DNA of 7,368 bases from Pseudomonadota bacterium (GTDB lineage: Bacteria; Pseudomonadota; Alphaproteobacteria; Rhizobiales; Devosiaceae). The position numbers and the translations under genes are program-made. The DNA is taken from the NCBI GenBank assembly GCA_023415605.1, contig JAEZKB010000139.1, forward strand, positions 1 through 7,368. The letters are read 5' to 3'. The notes beneath the pieces are model-generated. The model was not told the origin of the DNA and did no database searches. It was given only the letters and a program-made list of their open reading frames with translations. Below, in pieces: positions 1 to 6,977 of this stretch (positions are counted from its first letter, which is position 1; each line of letters starts with the position of its first letter).

Positions 1-407
1 GCCCAAGATGATGGCCGGCATGATCGACAGCCGCATCAAGAAGATCGAGAACGAACTCAACGAAGCTGAAGCGCTGCGCTCGGAAGCCAAGGCGCTGCTC
101 GCCGACTACCAGGCCCGTCGCGAGAACGCCTAGAAGGAAGCCGAGGACATCGTCGCGGCGGCCCGTGAAGAAGCGTTCCGCCTGACCGCCGACGCCAAGG
201 CCTCGCTCGAGCAGATGATCGCCCGCCACCAAGGCGGTCGAGGACAAGATCGCGCAGGCGGAGGCCCAGGCCGTCGCCGAGGTCCGTTCGCGCTCCGCCG
301 AAATCGCGGTGGAAGCCGCCCGGGTCCTGCTCACTCAGCAGATGGCCGAAAAAGGCGACGTGCTCGTAGCCCAGGCGATCAAGGATGTGGGCGACCGGCT
401 GAATTGA
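1..407 (+). pseudogene. atpF: F0F1 ATP synthase subunit b, 5'-truncated by the window, with nonsense codon and frameshift
   Basis: Subunit b forms the peripheral stalk that ties the F1 head to the membrane F0 sector. Reading from base 2 gives PKMMAGMIDSRIKKIENELN and a long charged coiled coil, as expected just after the N-terminal membrane helix, which lies outside the window. The frame meets TAG at 131-133, between ...ARRENA and KEAEDIVAAAREE; one C-to-T change in a CAG codon would explain it. It continues to about base 229, where one extra base in the CGCCACCAAG context moves the coding frame. From 231 the next frame reads KAVEDKIAQAEAQAVAEVRS and ends AIKDVGDRLN at TGA 405-407. Apart from these two lesions the protein looks fully conserved. 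Being followed directly by a terminator fits the last gene of an alphaproteobacterial F0 operon, where b follows b'. Subunit b is normally essential, so a sequencing error, a second copy or very recent decay are all possible. Identity is fairly sure; true loss of function is not. Confidence 0.8.
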
Positions 408-431
408 GCCAGGTCTGCAACGCTGGATTTG

Positions 432-457
432 AAAGGCGGGCCCGGTGCCCGCCTTTT
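432..457 (+). terminator. Intrinsic terminator after atpF
   Basis: A perfect 10-bp stem pairs AAAGGCGGGC (432-441) with GCCCGCCTTT (447-456) around a CCGGT loop. The T-rich run 454-457 and a second TTTT just after it follow. It begins 25 bases after the atpF stop and should end the F0 operon transcript. The acetyltransferase ribosome site begins only 7 bases past the T-run. There is therefore almost no room for a separate promoter between them, and that gene may depend on read-through or on a promoter inside atpF. Confidence 0.85.
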
Positions 458-475
458 GCTTTTGGGGAGGGACCG

Positions 476-925
476 ATGGACTTGCCAATGCGAACCGCCA
501 AGCCACACGAGGCGGGCGCCATTCGCCCGGTAGTGCGTGCCGCCTACGCCAGGTGGGTTCCGGTGATCGGCCGCGAACCTCGGCCGATGGAGGCTGACTA
601 CGAGGCGGCGGTCCGGGCGCATCGCTTCGACCTGATCGAAGCCGATGGACAGATCGTGGCGCTGATCGAGACCGAGCCACGGGCGGGTCACTTCTGGATC
701 GAGAACATCGCCGTGCTGCCCCGGTGGCAGGGCAAGGGTCTTGGCAAGCGGCTGCTGGCGCATGCCGAGGACCTGGCGCGGGCGGCAGGAGTCTCGGAGA
801 TGCGGTTGCTGACCAACGGCAAGATGGCGGCGAACCGGGCACTCTATGTATCGGTCGGATATGTCGAGAATCGTGAGGAGCCCTATGGTGATGGGACGGT
901 AGTGTATCTGAGCAAGCGGCTCTGA
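476..925 (+). CDS. GNAT-family N-acetyltransferase
   Basis: This 149-residue protein is about the size of a single GNAT domain. Such enzymes move an acetyl group from acetyl-CoA to an amine on a small molecule, peptide or protein; the substrate cannot be told here. It opens MRTAKPHEAGAIRPVV, a typical beta1-alpha1 start. It then has FWIENIAVLPRWQGKGLGKR, in which the RxxGxG-type acetyl-CoA loop (RWQGKGLG) follows the beta4 strand. Near the end it has NRALYVSVGY, the usual alpha4/beta6 motif. The ATG at 476 is chosen because GGGGAGG lies at 464-470, five bases upstream; a second ATG at 488 has no such site. An open frame extends upstream to 215, but that part is out-of-frame atpF and not protein. 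The gene follows the atpF terminator closely and converges on the MFS gene. Confidence 0.88.
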   Translation: MDLPMRTAKPHEAGAIRPVVRAAYARWVPVIGREPRPMEADYEAAVRAHRFDLIEADGQIVALIETEPRAGHFWIENIAVLPRWQGKGLGKRLLAHAEDLARAAGVSEMRLLTNGKMAANRALYVSVGYVENREEPYGDGTVVYLSKRL

Positions 926-963
926 CGCCTGGTCCCTCTGTCGGCGGTACGATCCCGCGTCAA

Positions 964-989
964 GTCTCCCTCCCCGGCAAGGGGGAGAC
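964..989. repeat. GC-rich hairpin between convergent genes
   Basis: GTCTCCC (964-970) can pair with GGGAGAC (983-989), and the spacer keeps the GCAA core. The core resembles the cleaner hairpin at 2508-2527. A second, competing pairing is also possible: CCGGCA (974-979) with TGCCGG (995-1000). It lies between the 3' ends of the acetyltransferase and the MFS gene, so it may act as a two-way transcription barrier or protect 3' ends. There is no T-run on either side, so it is not a textbook terminator. I read it as a degenerate member of a dispersed intergenic repeat family. Confidence 0.5.
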
Positions 990-1016
990 ACTTCTGCCGG
1001 TGCTCTTGACCTGCCG

Positions 1017-2423
1017 CTACGCCTGCCTGTGCCCCGACACTTCGGCCCCTGCCTCCCGGTGCAGCGTCAGCAACTGCAGCGACGCGGCTACGGTGATTGC
1101 GCCCATGACTAGAAACGCGAAGCGGAAGTCGGCCAGCCCTAGGGGCGAGCCGGCATGGAAGAGCTGGGCGAAGTCGAGGAGGAAGATGCAGAGGGCGATG
1201 CCGAAGACCGAAGTGATCTGCTGGAACATCGACGAAAGGGTCGAGGCAGAGGCACGGTGCTCCGGGTCGACATCGGCGAAGGCGAGTGTTGCCAGTGCGG
1301 TAAACTGCATCGAGCGAGTCATGCCGGCGATGATGAGGATGCCGATCAGCAGCGGAGAGGGCGTGTCGGGCGCAAGGAGTCCGCAGGCGGCGATGGAGAG
1401 GCCGGCGAGCGTGCCGTTAACCGAGAGGATGTTGCGGAAGCCGAAGCGACGGAGGGTCGGGGTAGTGATCGCCTTCATGCCGAGATTGCCGAGGAAATAG
1501 GCGATGACTAGGCCGCCCGATTCCAGCGGGTTCAGGCCGAAGGCGACCTGGAACATCAGCGGCAGCAGGAACGGCGTGGCGTTGATGGAAAGGCGGAGCG
1601 CGGCCCCGGCGAGCGCCTCTGCCGCCGCGAAGGTTTTGACCCGCAAGGGGGTCAGATCGAGCAGCGGATGGGTCGTACGGCGGAGCCAGAGCAGGGCGAG
1701 AGTACCGGCGACGAGACCCAGCACGATCAAGGCACCGGCAAGCCAGCCGGGCACCGTACCGTTGGCGAGGCTGTCGAATCCATAGAGAAGGCTGGCCAGA
1801 CTGACGCCGCTGAGGACGAAGCCGAGCCAGTCGAAGGGTGTCTCGCGGCCCTCGCCATCGGCGGGGATGACCAGCAAGGTCAGCACCAGGCCGATGGCGC
1901 CGAGCGGCAGGTTGACCCAGAAATTCCAGTGCCAGGAGACGTAGGTGGTCAGGAAGCCGCCGATGGCAGGGCCGAGCACCGGCGCAAAGAGCGCCGGCCA
2001 AACGGTCAAGCCGATGGCCGGGACGATCTCGGCCTTGGTGGCGTTGCGCAGCACCAGCAGGCGCCCGACCGGCAGGAGGATGGCGCCGCCGACGCCCTGC
2101 ACGAAGCGGGCGACGGTGAACTGCGTCAGGTCCTGCGCCGCACCGCAGGACATCGAGGCGAGAGTGAACAGCGCCATAGCCGCGATGAAGATGCGGCGGG
2201 CACCGAAGCGGTCCGACAGCCAGCCTGCGGCTGGGATGAAGATGGCGCTGGCGAGCATGTAGATGGTGACGCCGATCGACATCTGCAGCGTGTCGACGCC
2301 GAAGTCGATCGCCATCTGCGGCAGCGCCGTGACGATGATGACGCCATCGAGGATCTGGATGAAGAAAGAGGCGGCAACGACCAGCGCGACATTGCGCGCC
2401 TGCGGGGAGAATGTGGAGGGCAT
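1017..2423 (-). CDS. MFS transporter, DHA2 (EmrB/QacA/HsrA-like) drug:H+ antiporter
   Basis: This 468-residue, strongly hydrophobic protein sits in the inner membrane and is expected to export drugs or other toxic compounds using the proton gradient. Family motifs appear in order: LDGVIIVTALP at 25-35 in helix 1 (motif D1, with its acidic residue), GWLSDRFGARRI at 67-78 (motif A, loop 2-3), RFVQGVGGAILLPVGR at 106-121 (motif B, helix 4) and APVLGPAIGG at 147-156 (motif C, the antiporter signature in helix 5). The second half, including MTRSMQFTALATLAFADV, resembles E. coli HsrA/YieO as I remember it, and the length matches that group. Substrate is unknown. The ATG at 2423 lacks a good Shine-Dalgarno, but the next in-frame Met falls after helix 1, so this start is favoured. 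No regulator gene is adjacent. It starts 126 bases beyond the end of gcvPB on the same strand, separated from it by a hairpin and a palindrome, so it is probably its own transcription unit. Confidence 0.92.
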   Translation of the reverse strand: MPSTFSPQARNVALVVAASFFIQILDGVIIVTALPQMAIDFGVDTLQMSIGVTIYMLASAIFIPAAGWLSDRFGARRIFIAAMALFTLASMSCGAAQDLTQFTVARFVQGVGGAILLPVGRLLVLRNATKAEIVPAIGLTVWPALFAPVLGPAIGGFLTTYVSWHWNFWVNLPLGAIGLVLTLLVIPADGEGRETPFDWLGFVLSGVSLASLLYGFDSLANGTVPGWLAGALIVLGLVAGTLALLWLRRTTHPLLDLTPLRVKTFAAAEALAGAALRLSINATPFLLPLMFQVAFGLNPLESGGLVIAYFLGNLGMKAITTPTLRRFGFRNILSVNGTLAGLSIAACGLLAPDTPSPLLIGILIIAGMTRSMQFTALATLAFADVDPEHRASASTLSSMFQQITSVFGIALCIFLLDFAQLFHAGSPLGLADFRFAFLVMGAITVAASLQLLTLHREAGAEVSGHRQA

Positions 2424-2438
2424 CGGAGGCGGGGCTAG

Positions 2439-2452
2439 GCTGGAATTCCAGC
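2439..2452. promoter_or_regulatory. 14-bp perfect palindrome upstream of the MFS gene, possible operator
   Basis: GCTGGAATTCCAGC is a perfect palindrome centred 22 bases upstream of the MFS ATG. It is flanked off-centre by GCTAG (2434-2438) and CTAGC (2457-2461). Dyads of this size near the start of efflux genes are often sites for TetR- or MarR-type repressors. No such regulator is encoded in the window, so the role is an inference from position and symmetry alone. I could not place convincing -35/-10 elements nearby. Confidence 0.35.
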
Positions 2453-2507
2453 GAGGCTAGCATTGTTTGCCTGCTTTGTCTCAGCCACGCGGGGGCCGTG
2501 AGGTGTT

Positions 2508-2527
2508 CCTCCCCCGCAAGGGGGAGG
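2508..2527. repeat. Perfect hairpin repeat with GCAA loop between gcvPB and the MFS gene
   Basis: CCTCCCCC and GGGGGAGG form a perfect 8-bp stem closed by a GCAA tetraloop on the plus strand (TTGC on the minus strand). It lies 22 bases past the gcvPB stop, where the gcv operon should end, but no T-run follows on either strand. A related, weaker form lies at 964-989. It is best read as a REP-like dispersed intergenic hairpin that may stabilise or end the gcv transcript. Confidence 0.6.
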
Positions 2528-2549
2528 CGCTCCGGCCGTTGCTTAAGGC

Positions 2550-4097
2550 TTATTCCGCTGCCTGCGGCAGGTCCTCGGGCGGCGTCCAGGTCAGCCGCGG
2601 GCTGCGGGCGGCGCGGGTCTCGTCTAGGCGACGGCGGGGGGCTGCCGTCGGGGCGCTCGTGAAGCGTGCCGCGTCGCCGGATTTCGCCGCTGTCGCCAGT
2701 CCCAGCATGGTGTCGCAGAAGTGGTCGAGGGTCTGCTTGGACTCCGACTCCGTCGGCTCGACCAGCATGGCGCCGTGCACGACCAGCGGGAAGTACATGG
2801 TCATGGGGTGGAAGCCCTCGTCGATCAGCGCCTTGGCGAAGTCGAGCGTGGAAACGCCAGTGCCTTCGAGGAACGAGTCGTCGAACAGCGCCTCGTGCAT
2901 GCAGGGCTGGCCGGGGAACGGCACCGAGAAGGTCTGCTCGAGGCGGGCCTTGACGTAGTTGGCGTTGAGCACCGCGTCCTTGGCGGCCTGCGCCAGGCCA
3001 TCGCCGCCGTGGCTAAGCATATAGGTCAGCGCCCGGACATACATGCCCATCTGGCCCTGGAAGGCAGTGATGCGCCCCAGGTGGCCGCCATCTGCGTGCT
3101 CAACCAGCGCTAACGGACCATCGCCCATCTTGACGAAAGGCACCGGGGCGAAGGGCGCCAGTGCTTCGGAGAGCACCACGGGACCGGCACCGGGACCGCC
3201 GCCGCCGTGGGGCGTCGAGAAGGTCTTGTGCAGGTTGATGTGCATGGCGTCGATGCCTAGATCGCCCGGCCGGACCACGCCCATGATGGCATTGAAGTTG
3301 GCGCCATCGCAGTAGAAGAAGGCGCCGGCCGCATGCACGGCCTCGGCGATCTCGATCACCTCGGGCTCGAAGAGGCCGCAGGTATTGGGGTTGGTCAGCA
3401 TGATCGCTGCCACCTCGGGAGTGAGCGCGTCCTTGACCACCTGCACATCGACGGTGCCGTCGTCGCGGGCCGGGATAGAGCGCACCGAATAGCCGAGGAA
3501 GGCCGCGGTGGCCGGGTTGGTGCCATGGGCGCTTTCGGGGACCAGCACTACCTTGCGGTGGCCCTGCCCGGCTGCTTCCTGCGCGGCGCGGATGGCCATC
3601 ATGCCGGCCATTTCGCCATGGGCGCCGGCCTTGGGGGTGAGGCACACCGCGGCGGTGTTGGTCAGCGTCATCAGCCAGTGGCTGAGCTGGTTCATCAGCT
3701 CGAGCGCCCCCTGCACGGTCGAGGCCGGCTGCAGCGGGTGGATGTCGGCGAAGCCGGGAAGCCGCGCCATTTTCTCGTTGAGACGCGGGTTGTGCTTCAT
3801 GGTGCACGAGCCCAGCGGATACATGCCGGAATCGATCGAGTAGTTGAGACGCGAGAGGCGCACATAGTGGCGCAGCGTCTCGGGCTCGGTGAGACCGGGA
3901 AGATCGAGCGGGGTCTTGCGCTCGAAGCCGCCCAGATGGCTCAGGTCGAGCTCGACGTCGGGCAGGTCGACGCCCGAATGCTCATGGTCGCCGATCTCGA
4001 AGAGCAGCGGTTCATTGGGCAGCAGCGATGAGCCGGATGTCGAAGCAAAGCCGGGGGTGCCGGTGCCGGTGGGACGGCCTTGAGTGTTCATGGCCAT
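2550..4097 (-). CDS. gcvPB: Glycine dehydrogenase (decarboxylating) subunit 2 (P-protein beta half)
   Basis: With GcvPA this forms the PLP-dependent P-protein, which decarboxylates glycine and loads the aminomethyl group onto lipoyl-GcvH. It is the catalytic half. The PLP-binding lysine is K291 in HINLHKTFSTPHGGGGPGAG, and the aspartate expected near the cofactor pyridine nitrogen is D264 in YCDGANFNAI. Other conserved stretches are YSIDSGMYPLGSCTMKHNPR (about 86-105), LTPKAGAHGEMAGM (about 153-166) and VPESAHGTNPATAA (about 186-199). The 515 residues are normal for the split form. The ATG at 4097 is chosen because GAGGTG (4103-4108) precedes it by five bases and it overlaps the gcvPA stop as TGATG. 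A GTG at 4100 and an ATG at 4091 are also in frame. The C-terminal tail after about residue 465 is low-complexity (Ala, Pro, Arg) and probably flexible. It is the last gene of the operon. Confidence 0.96.
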   Translation of the reverse strand: MAMNTQGRPTGTGTPGFASTSGSSLLPNEPLLFEIGDHEHSGVDLPDVELDLSHLGGFERKTPLDLPGLTEPETLRHYVRLSRLNYSIDSGMYPLGSCTMKHNPRLNEKMARLPGFADIHPLQPASTVQGALELMNQLSHWLMTLTNTAAVCLTPKAGAHGEMAGMMAIRAAQEAAGQGHRKVVLVPESAHGTNPATAAFLGYSVRSIPARDDGTVDVQVVKDALTPEVAAIMLTNPNTCGLFEPEVIEIAEAVHAAGAFFYCDGANFNAIMGVVRPGDLGIDAMHINLHKTFSTPHGGGGPGAGPVVLSEALAPFAPVPFVKMGDGPLALVEHADGGHLGRITAFQGQMGMYVRALTYMLSHGGDGLAQAAKDAVLNANYVKARLEQTFSVPFPGQPCMHEALFDDSFLEGTGVSTLDFAKALIDEGFHPMTMYFPLVVHGAMLVEPTESESKQTLDHFCDTMLGLATAAKSGDAARFTSAPTAAPRRRLDETRAARSPRLTWTPPEDLPQAAE

Positions 4098-5431
4098 CAC
4101 AGCACCTCACGCAGGCCGGCGACCAGCAGGTCGATATCGGTATCGGTGGTCAGTTCGGTGGCGGCGAGGACCAGCAGGTTCTCGACGTCGGGGTGGCCAG
4201 GGTCGAGGCGGCTCACCGGCACGCCGGCGAGGATGCCGCGCTCAGCAAGGATGTCGACGACGCGGGCGGCGGGCTTGTTGAGCTTGACCGTCATTTCGTT
4301 GAAGAAGGTCCTGTTTTGGAGTTCCACCCCGGGGACCCTCGTCAATGCGTCGGCCAGCTTGATCGCGCGGGCGTGGTTGAGGCGGGCGAGTTTCTTGAGC
4401 CCGGTCTCACCCAGCAGCGACATGTGGATGGCGAAGGCCAGAGCGCAGAGGCCGGAATTGGTGCAGATGTTGCTGGTAGCCTTTTCCCGGCGGATATGCT
4501 GCTCGCGGGTCGAAAGCGTCAGCACGAAGCCGCGGTTGCCGTCGGCATCGACGGTCTCGCCGCAGAGACGGCCGGGCATCTGCCGGATGAACTCCTTGCG
4601 GGTCGCCATCAGGCCCACATAGGGGCCGCCGAAGTTGAGCGCATTGCCGATCGACTGGCCTTCGCAAACGACGATGTCGGCGCCCAGCGCGCCGGGGGCC
4701 TCGAGGAGGCCGAGCGAGACAACCTCCGTCACGACCACGATCAACAGAGCGCCGGCCTCGTGGGCCAGCACGGCCAGCTCTTCGACATTGCGCAGCGAGC
4801 CGTAGAAATCGGGTGTCTGCACCACGATGGCGGCCGTCTGGTTGTCGATTGTCAGCGGCAGGGTCCCGGCCTGGCTGTGCGGGATCATCACCAGGTCGGG
4901 GCCATCGCCAAGATAGGTACGGACAACGTCGCGGTAATGCGGGTGGAGGCCCGATGAGAGGACGATCCTGTTGCGGCGCGTCAGGCGCCGGGCCATCAGC
5001 ACGGCCTCGGCCGTGGCGGTTGAGCCGTCATACATCGAGGCGTTGGCGACCTCCATGCCAGTCAGATGCGCGACCTGGGTCTGGAATTCGAACAGCATCT
5101 GCAGGGTACCCTGCGAGACTTCCGGCTGGTAGGGCGTGTAGGCGGTGAGCCACTCGGAGCGCTGGATCAGGTGATCGACCGAGGCCGGCACGTGGTGACG
5201 ATAGGCACCGGCGCCGATGAAAAAGGGACCATCACCGGCGGCGCGGTTTTTGCCGGCTAGCGCCTTCATGTGAGCCTCGACAACGAACTCGGGCGCGTGT
5301 TTCGGCAGGTCCACCGGCGCCTTGAGATAGGCGCGCTCTGGGACGCGGACGAAGAGATCATCGATCGACGCGGCGCCGATGACGCCGAGCATATCGGCGC
5401 GTTCGTGATCGGAATGGGGAAGGTAACGCAT
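4097..5431 (-). CDS. gcvPA: Glycine dehydrogenase (decarboxylating) subunit 1 (P-protein alpha half)
   Basis: This is the 444-residue non-lysine half of the split P-protein, matching the N-terminal part of the single-chain GcvP of E. coli. It keeps the aminotransferase-like fold and forms the active-site interface with GcvPB. Signatures seen are MRYLPHSD and IDDLF near the start, FIGAGAYRHHVP at 71-82, TAYTPYQPEVSQG at 96-108 and ANASMYDGSTATAEA at 129-143. No PLP-lysine motif is present, as expected for this subunit. The ATG at 5431 shares its A with the TGA of gcvH. A GGAG at 5443-5446 is 11 bases upstream, which is rather far, so re-initiation after gcvH probably supplies much of its translation. 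Its own TGA overlaps the gcvPB ATG in the same way. Confidence 0.96.
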   Translation of the reverse strand: MRYLPHSDHERADMLGVIGAASIDDLFVRVPERAYLKAPVDLPKHAPEFVVEAHMKALAGKNRAAGDGPFFIGAGAYRHHVPASVDHLIQRSEWLTAYTPYQPEVSQGTLQMLFEFQTQVAHLTGMEVANASMYDGSTATAEAVLMARRLTRRNRIVLSSGLHPHYRDVVRTYLGDGPDLVMIPHSQAGTLPLTIDNQTAAIVVQTPDFYGSLRNVEELAVLAHEAGALLIVVVTEVVSLGLLEAPGALGADIVVCEGQSIGNALNFGGPYVGLMATRKEFIRQMPGRLCGETVDADGNRGFVLTLSTREQHIRREKATSNICTNSGLCALAFAIHMSLLGETGLKKLARLNHARAIKLADALTRVPGVELQNRTFFNEMTVKLNKPAARVVDILAERGILAGVPVSRLDPGHPDVENLLVLAATELTTDTDIDLLVAGLREVL

Positions 5432-5796
5432 CAGGCAGTCAGCTCCGCATAGGCGTTGGCATCGAGCAGGCCATCGAGCTCGGCCGGGTTATCCAAGGCG
5501 ATGCGGAAGATCCAGCCGTCGGTCTCAGGGGCGGAGTTGATGAGACCCGGTTCTCCCGAGAGGTTCTGGTTGACCTCGGTCACCGTGCCGGAGACCGGCG
5601 AATAGATTTCCGACGCAGCCTTCACCGACTCGACGACAGCGGCTTCATCGCCCTGCTTGAGTTTCTTGCCGACCTCGGGGAGCTCGACGAACACGATGTC
5701 ACCCAGCTGCTCCTGGGCGTAGGGGGTGATGCCGACGGTGCCGGTCGGACCGGTGACGGAAATGTATTCGTGGTCCTTGGTGAACTTAGTGGTCAT
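5431..5796 (-). CDS. gcvH: Glycine cleavage system H protein (lipoyl carrier)
   Basis: GcvH shuttles the aminomethyl intermediate between P, T and L proteins on a swinging lipoyl arm. The 121-residue product begins TTKFTKDHEYISV and has the family core GITPYAQEQLGDIVFVELPE. The lipoylated lysine is K59 in VVESVKAASEIYSPVSG, which carries the expected ESVKA context. It ends with the usual ETDGWIFRI region. Length is normal (about 120-130). The ATG at 5796 is preferred: GGAAGG at 5804-5809, inside the gcvT tail, lies seven bases upstream, and the codon overlaps the gcvT TGA. An in-frame GTG at 5799 is a weaker alternative. It needs lipoate attachment by lipoyl ligase or octanoyltransferase/LipA, none of which is in the window. 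Confidence 0.97.
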   Translation of the reverse strand: MTTKFTKDHEYISVTGPTGTVGITPYAQEQLGDIVFVELPEVGKKLKQGDEAAVVESVKAASEIYSPVSGTVTEVNQNLSGEPGLINSAPETDGWIFRIALDNPAELDGLLDANAYAELTA

Positions 5797-6947
5797 CACA
5801 TGGCCTTCCGGAAGTAGCGGTGGGGGACGAAGGGAGTTTCCGTAACCTGGGCCGGTTGCGACCGGCCACGGACGGAGACGGAGAGCATGGTGCCGGGTGC
5901 GGCATTGGCTGGCGGAACGAAGCCGAGCGCGATGGCGCGGCCGAGGGTCGGGGCGAAGCCGCCGGAGGTGACCTTGCCGATCACGGTGCCGGAGGCATCG
6001 AGGATTTCGGCGCCTTCGCGGGCGGGCGCGCCATCGACCAGGAGGCCGACGCGGATGCGGGCGAGTTCGCCGCCGAACTCCTTGAGGATGCGGCTGGCGC
6101 CGGGAAAATCGGCAGCCTCGCGCCGGCGCTTGGAGACGGCAAACCTGAGCCCCGCTTCGGTGGGCGAAACGGTCTCGTCGAGATCGTGGCCATAAAGCGG
6201 CAGGCCGGCCTCCAGGCGGAGGGAATCGCGGGCGCCCAGGCCGACGGGTTTGACCCGTTCGTCGGCGAGCAGCGCATCCCAGAGGGCGGGGGCGCGGCCG
6301 GCATCGCAGAGGATCTCGAAGCCATCCTCGCCGGTATAGCCCGAACGGGAAACGATGAGCTTGTCGCCGTTCCAGTCAAACGGCGCATAGGTCATAAAGG
6401 CGAGCTCTTCGACGCCGGGAACGAGGGTGGAGAGCACCGCGACGGCCTCTGGGCCCTGCAGGGCGAGCAACGCGCCATTATCGGCGCGGGTGAATTTCGC
6501 CTTGCCCGCGGCGGCCTTTTCGATGAGGGCGAAATCGCCCTCCTTGGTGCCGGCATTGACGACGATGTAGAGCGAACCGGGGAACAACGGCGAGCGTGCG
6601 ACCATCAGATCGTCGATAACGCCGCCGTCAGCGTTGAGCAGCAAGGTGTAGCGGATCTGGCCAGGTTTGAGGCCCTTGATGTCGCCGCAGACCAGCGGCT
6701 CGACCAGAGCGGCGACTGCGGCGTGGGCGGCTTCGGCGTCCGCGGGCGGGTTATCGAGAGTCAGGAAGCTCGGACCCATGTGGGAGACATCGAAGAGGCC
6801 GGCATGTTCGCGGGTCCACTTGTGCTCGGCCATGATGCCGGTGGGGTATTGTACCGGCAGCGAGTAGCCGGAGAACGGCACCATGCGGCCGCCGGCCGCG
6901 ACGTGCCTGGCGTCGAGTACAACGGTCTTGAGGGAGGCGTCCGACAT
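5796..6947 (-). CDS. gcvT: Aminomethyltransferase (glycine cleavage T protein)
   Basis: GcvT moves the methylene unit from aminomethyl-lipoyl-GcvH to tetrahydrofolate, giving 5,10-methylene-THF and ammonia. Family marks in the 383-residue product are GRMVPFSGYSLPVQY (about 20-34), GLFDVSHMG (50-58), RYTLLLNADGGVIDDLMV (99-116), whose Asp pair holds the catalytic acid, SRSGYTGEDGFEI (200-212) and GLGARDSLRLEAGLPLYGHD (236-255). The C-terminal barrel ends PFVPHRYFRKAM. Length is a little above that of E. coli GcvT, mainly at the N terminus. The ATG at 6947 has only a weak GAGTGA site just upstream. It is the first gene after the tandem glycine riboswitch, so the whole operon is expected to respond to glycine. 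A six-codon ORF ends three bases before this start. Confidence 0.97.
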   Translation of the reverse strand: MSDASLKTVVLDARHVAAGGRMVPFSGYSLPVQYPTGIMAEHKWTREHAGLFDVSHMGPSFLTLDNPPADAEAAHAAVAALVEPLVCGDIKGLKPGQIRYTLLLNADGGVIDDLMVARSPLFPGSLYIVVNAGTKEGDFALIEKAAAGKAKFTRADNGALLALQGPEAVAVLSTLVPGVEELAFMTYAPFDWNGDKLIVSRSGYTGEDGFEILCDAGRAPALWDALLADERVKPVGLGARDSLRLEAGLPLYGHDLDETVSPTEAGLRFAVSKRRREAADFPGASRILKEFGGELARIRVGLLVDGAPAREGAEILDASGTVIGKVTSGGFAPTLGRAIALGFVPPANAAPGTMLSVSVRGRSQPAQVTETPFVPHRYFRKAM

Positions 6948-6950
6948 ATG

Positions 6951-6971
6951 TCACTCGCGGTTCGAGGGCAT
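6951..6971 (-). other. Possible six-codon leader ORF before gcvT
   Basis: An ATG at 6971 opens the peptide MPSNRE and stops at TGA 6951-6953, in the same frame as gcvT and leaving only CAT before the gcvT ATG. It lies between aptamer 2 and gcvT. No strong ribosome site precedes it. Short ORFs arise easily by chance, so this is recorded only because of its position. Confidence 0.15.
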
Positions 6972-6977
6972 GGTCCC

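Noticed and set aside
1..407. Programmed frameshift or stop-codon readthrough in atpF
   Set aside because: There is no slippery heptamer, pseudoknot or other recoding signal around 131 or 230, and subunit b is not known to be recoded. Error or decay is simpler.
215..475. Upstream extension of the acetyltransferase reading frame to base 215
   Set aside because: This part is atpF sequence read in the wrong frame (Arg/Gly-rich, no domain). The terminator at 432-457 and the Shine-Dalgarno at 464-470 place the real start at 476.
57..842. Open frame on the minus strand opposite atpF and the acetyltransferase
   Set aside because: The product is Pro/Arg/Ser-rich without domain features, and it crosses a clear plus-strand terminator and two plus-strand genes.
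2508..2527. Standard intrinsic terminator of the gcv operon
   Set aside because: The stem is perfect but no T-run follows on either strand, and a related form occurs at 964-989, so it is listed as a repeat hairpin.
4028..4957. 309-codon open frame on the plus strand opposite gcvPA and gcvPB
   Set aside because: It is an antisense shadow across a gene junction, rich in His, Gly and Asp, with no family motif. Both genes beneath it are clearly real.
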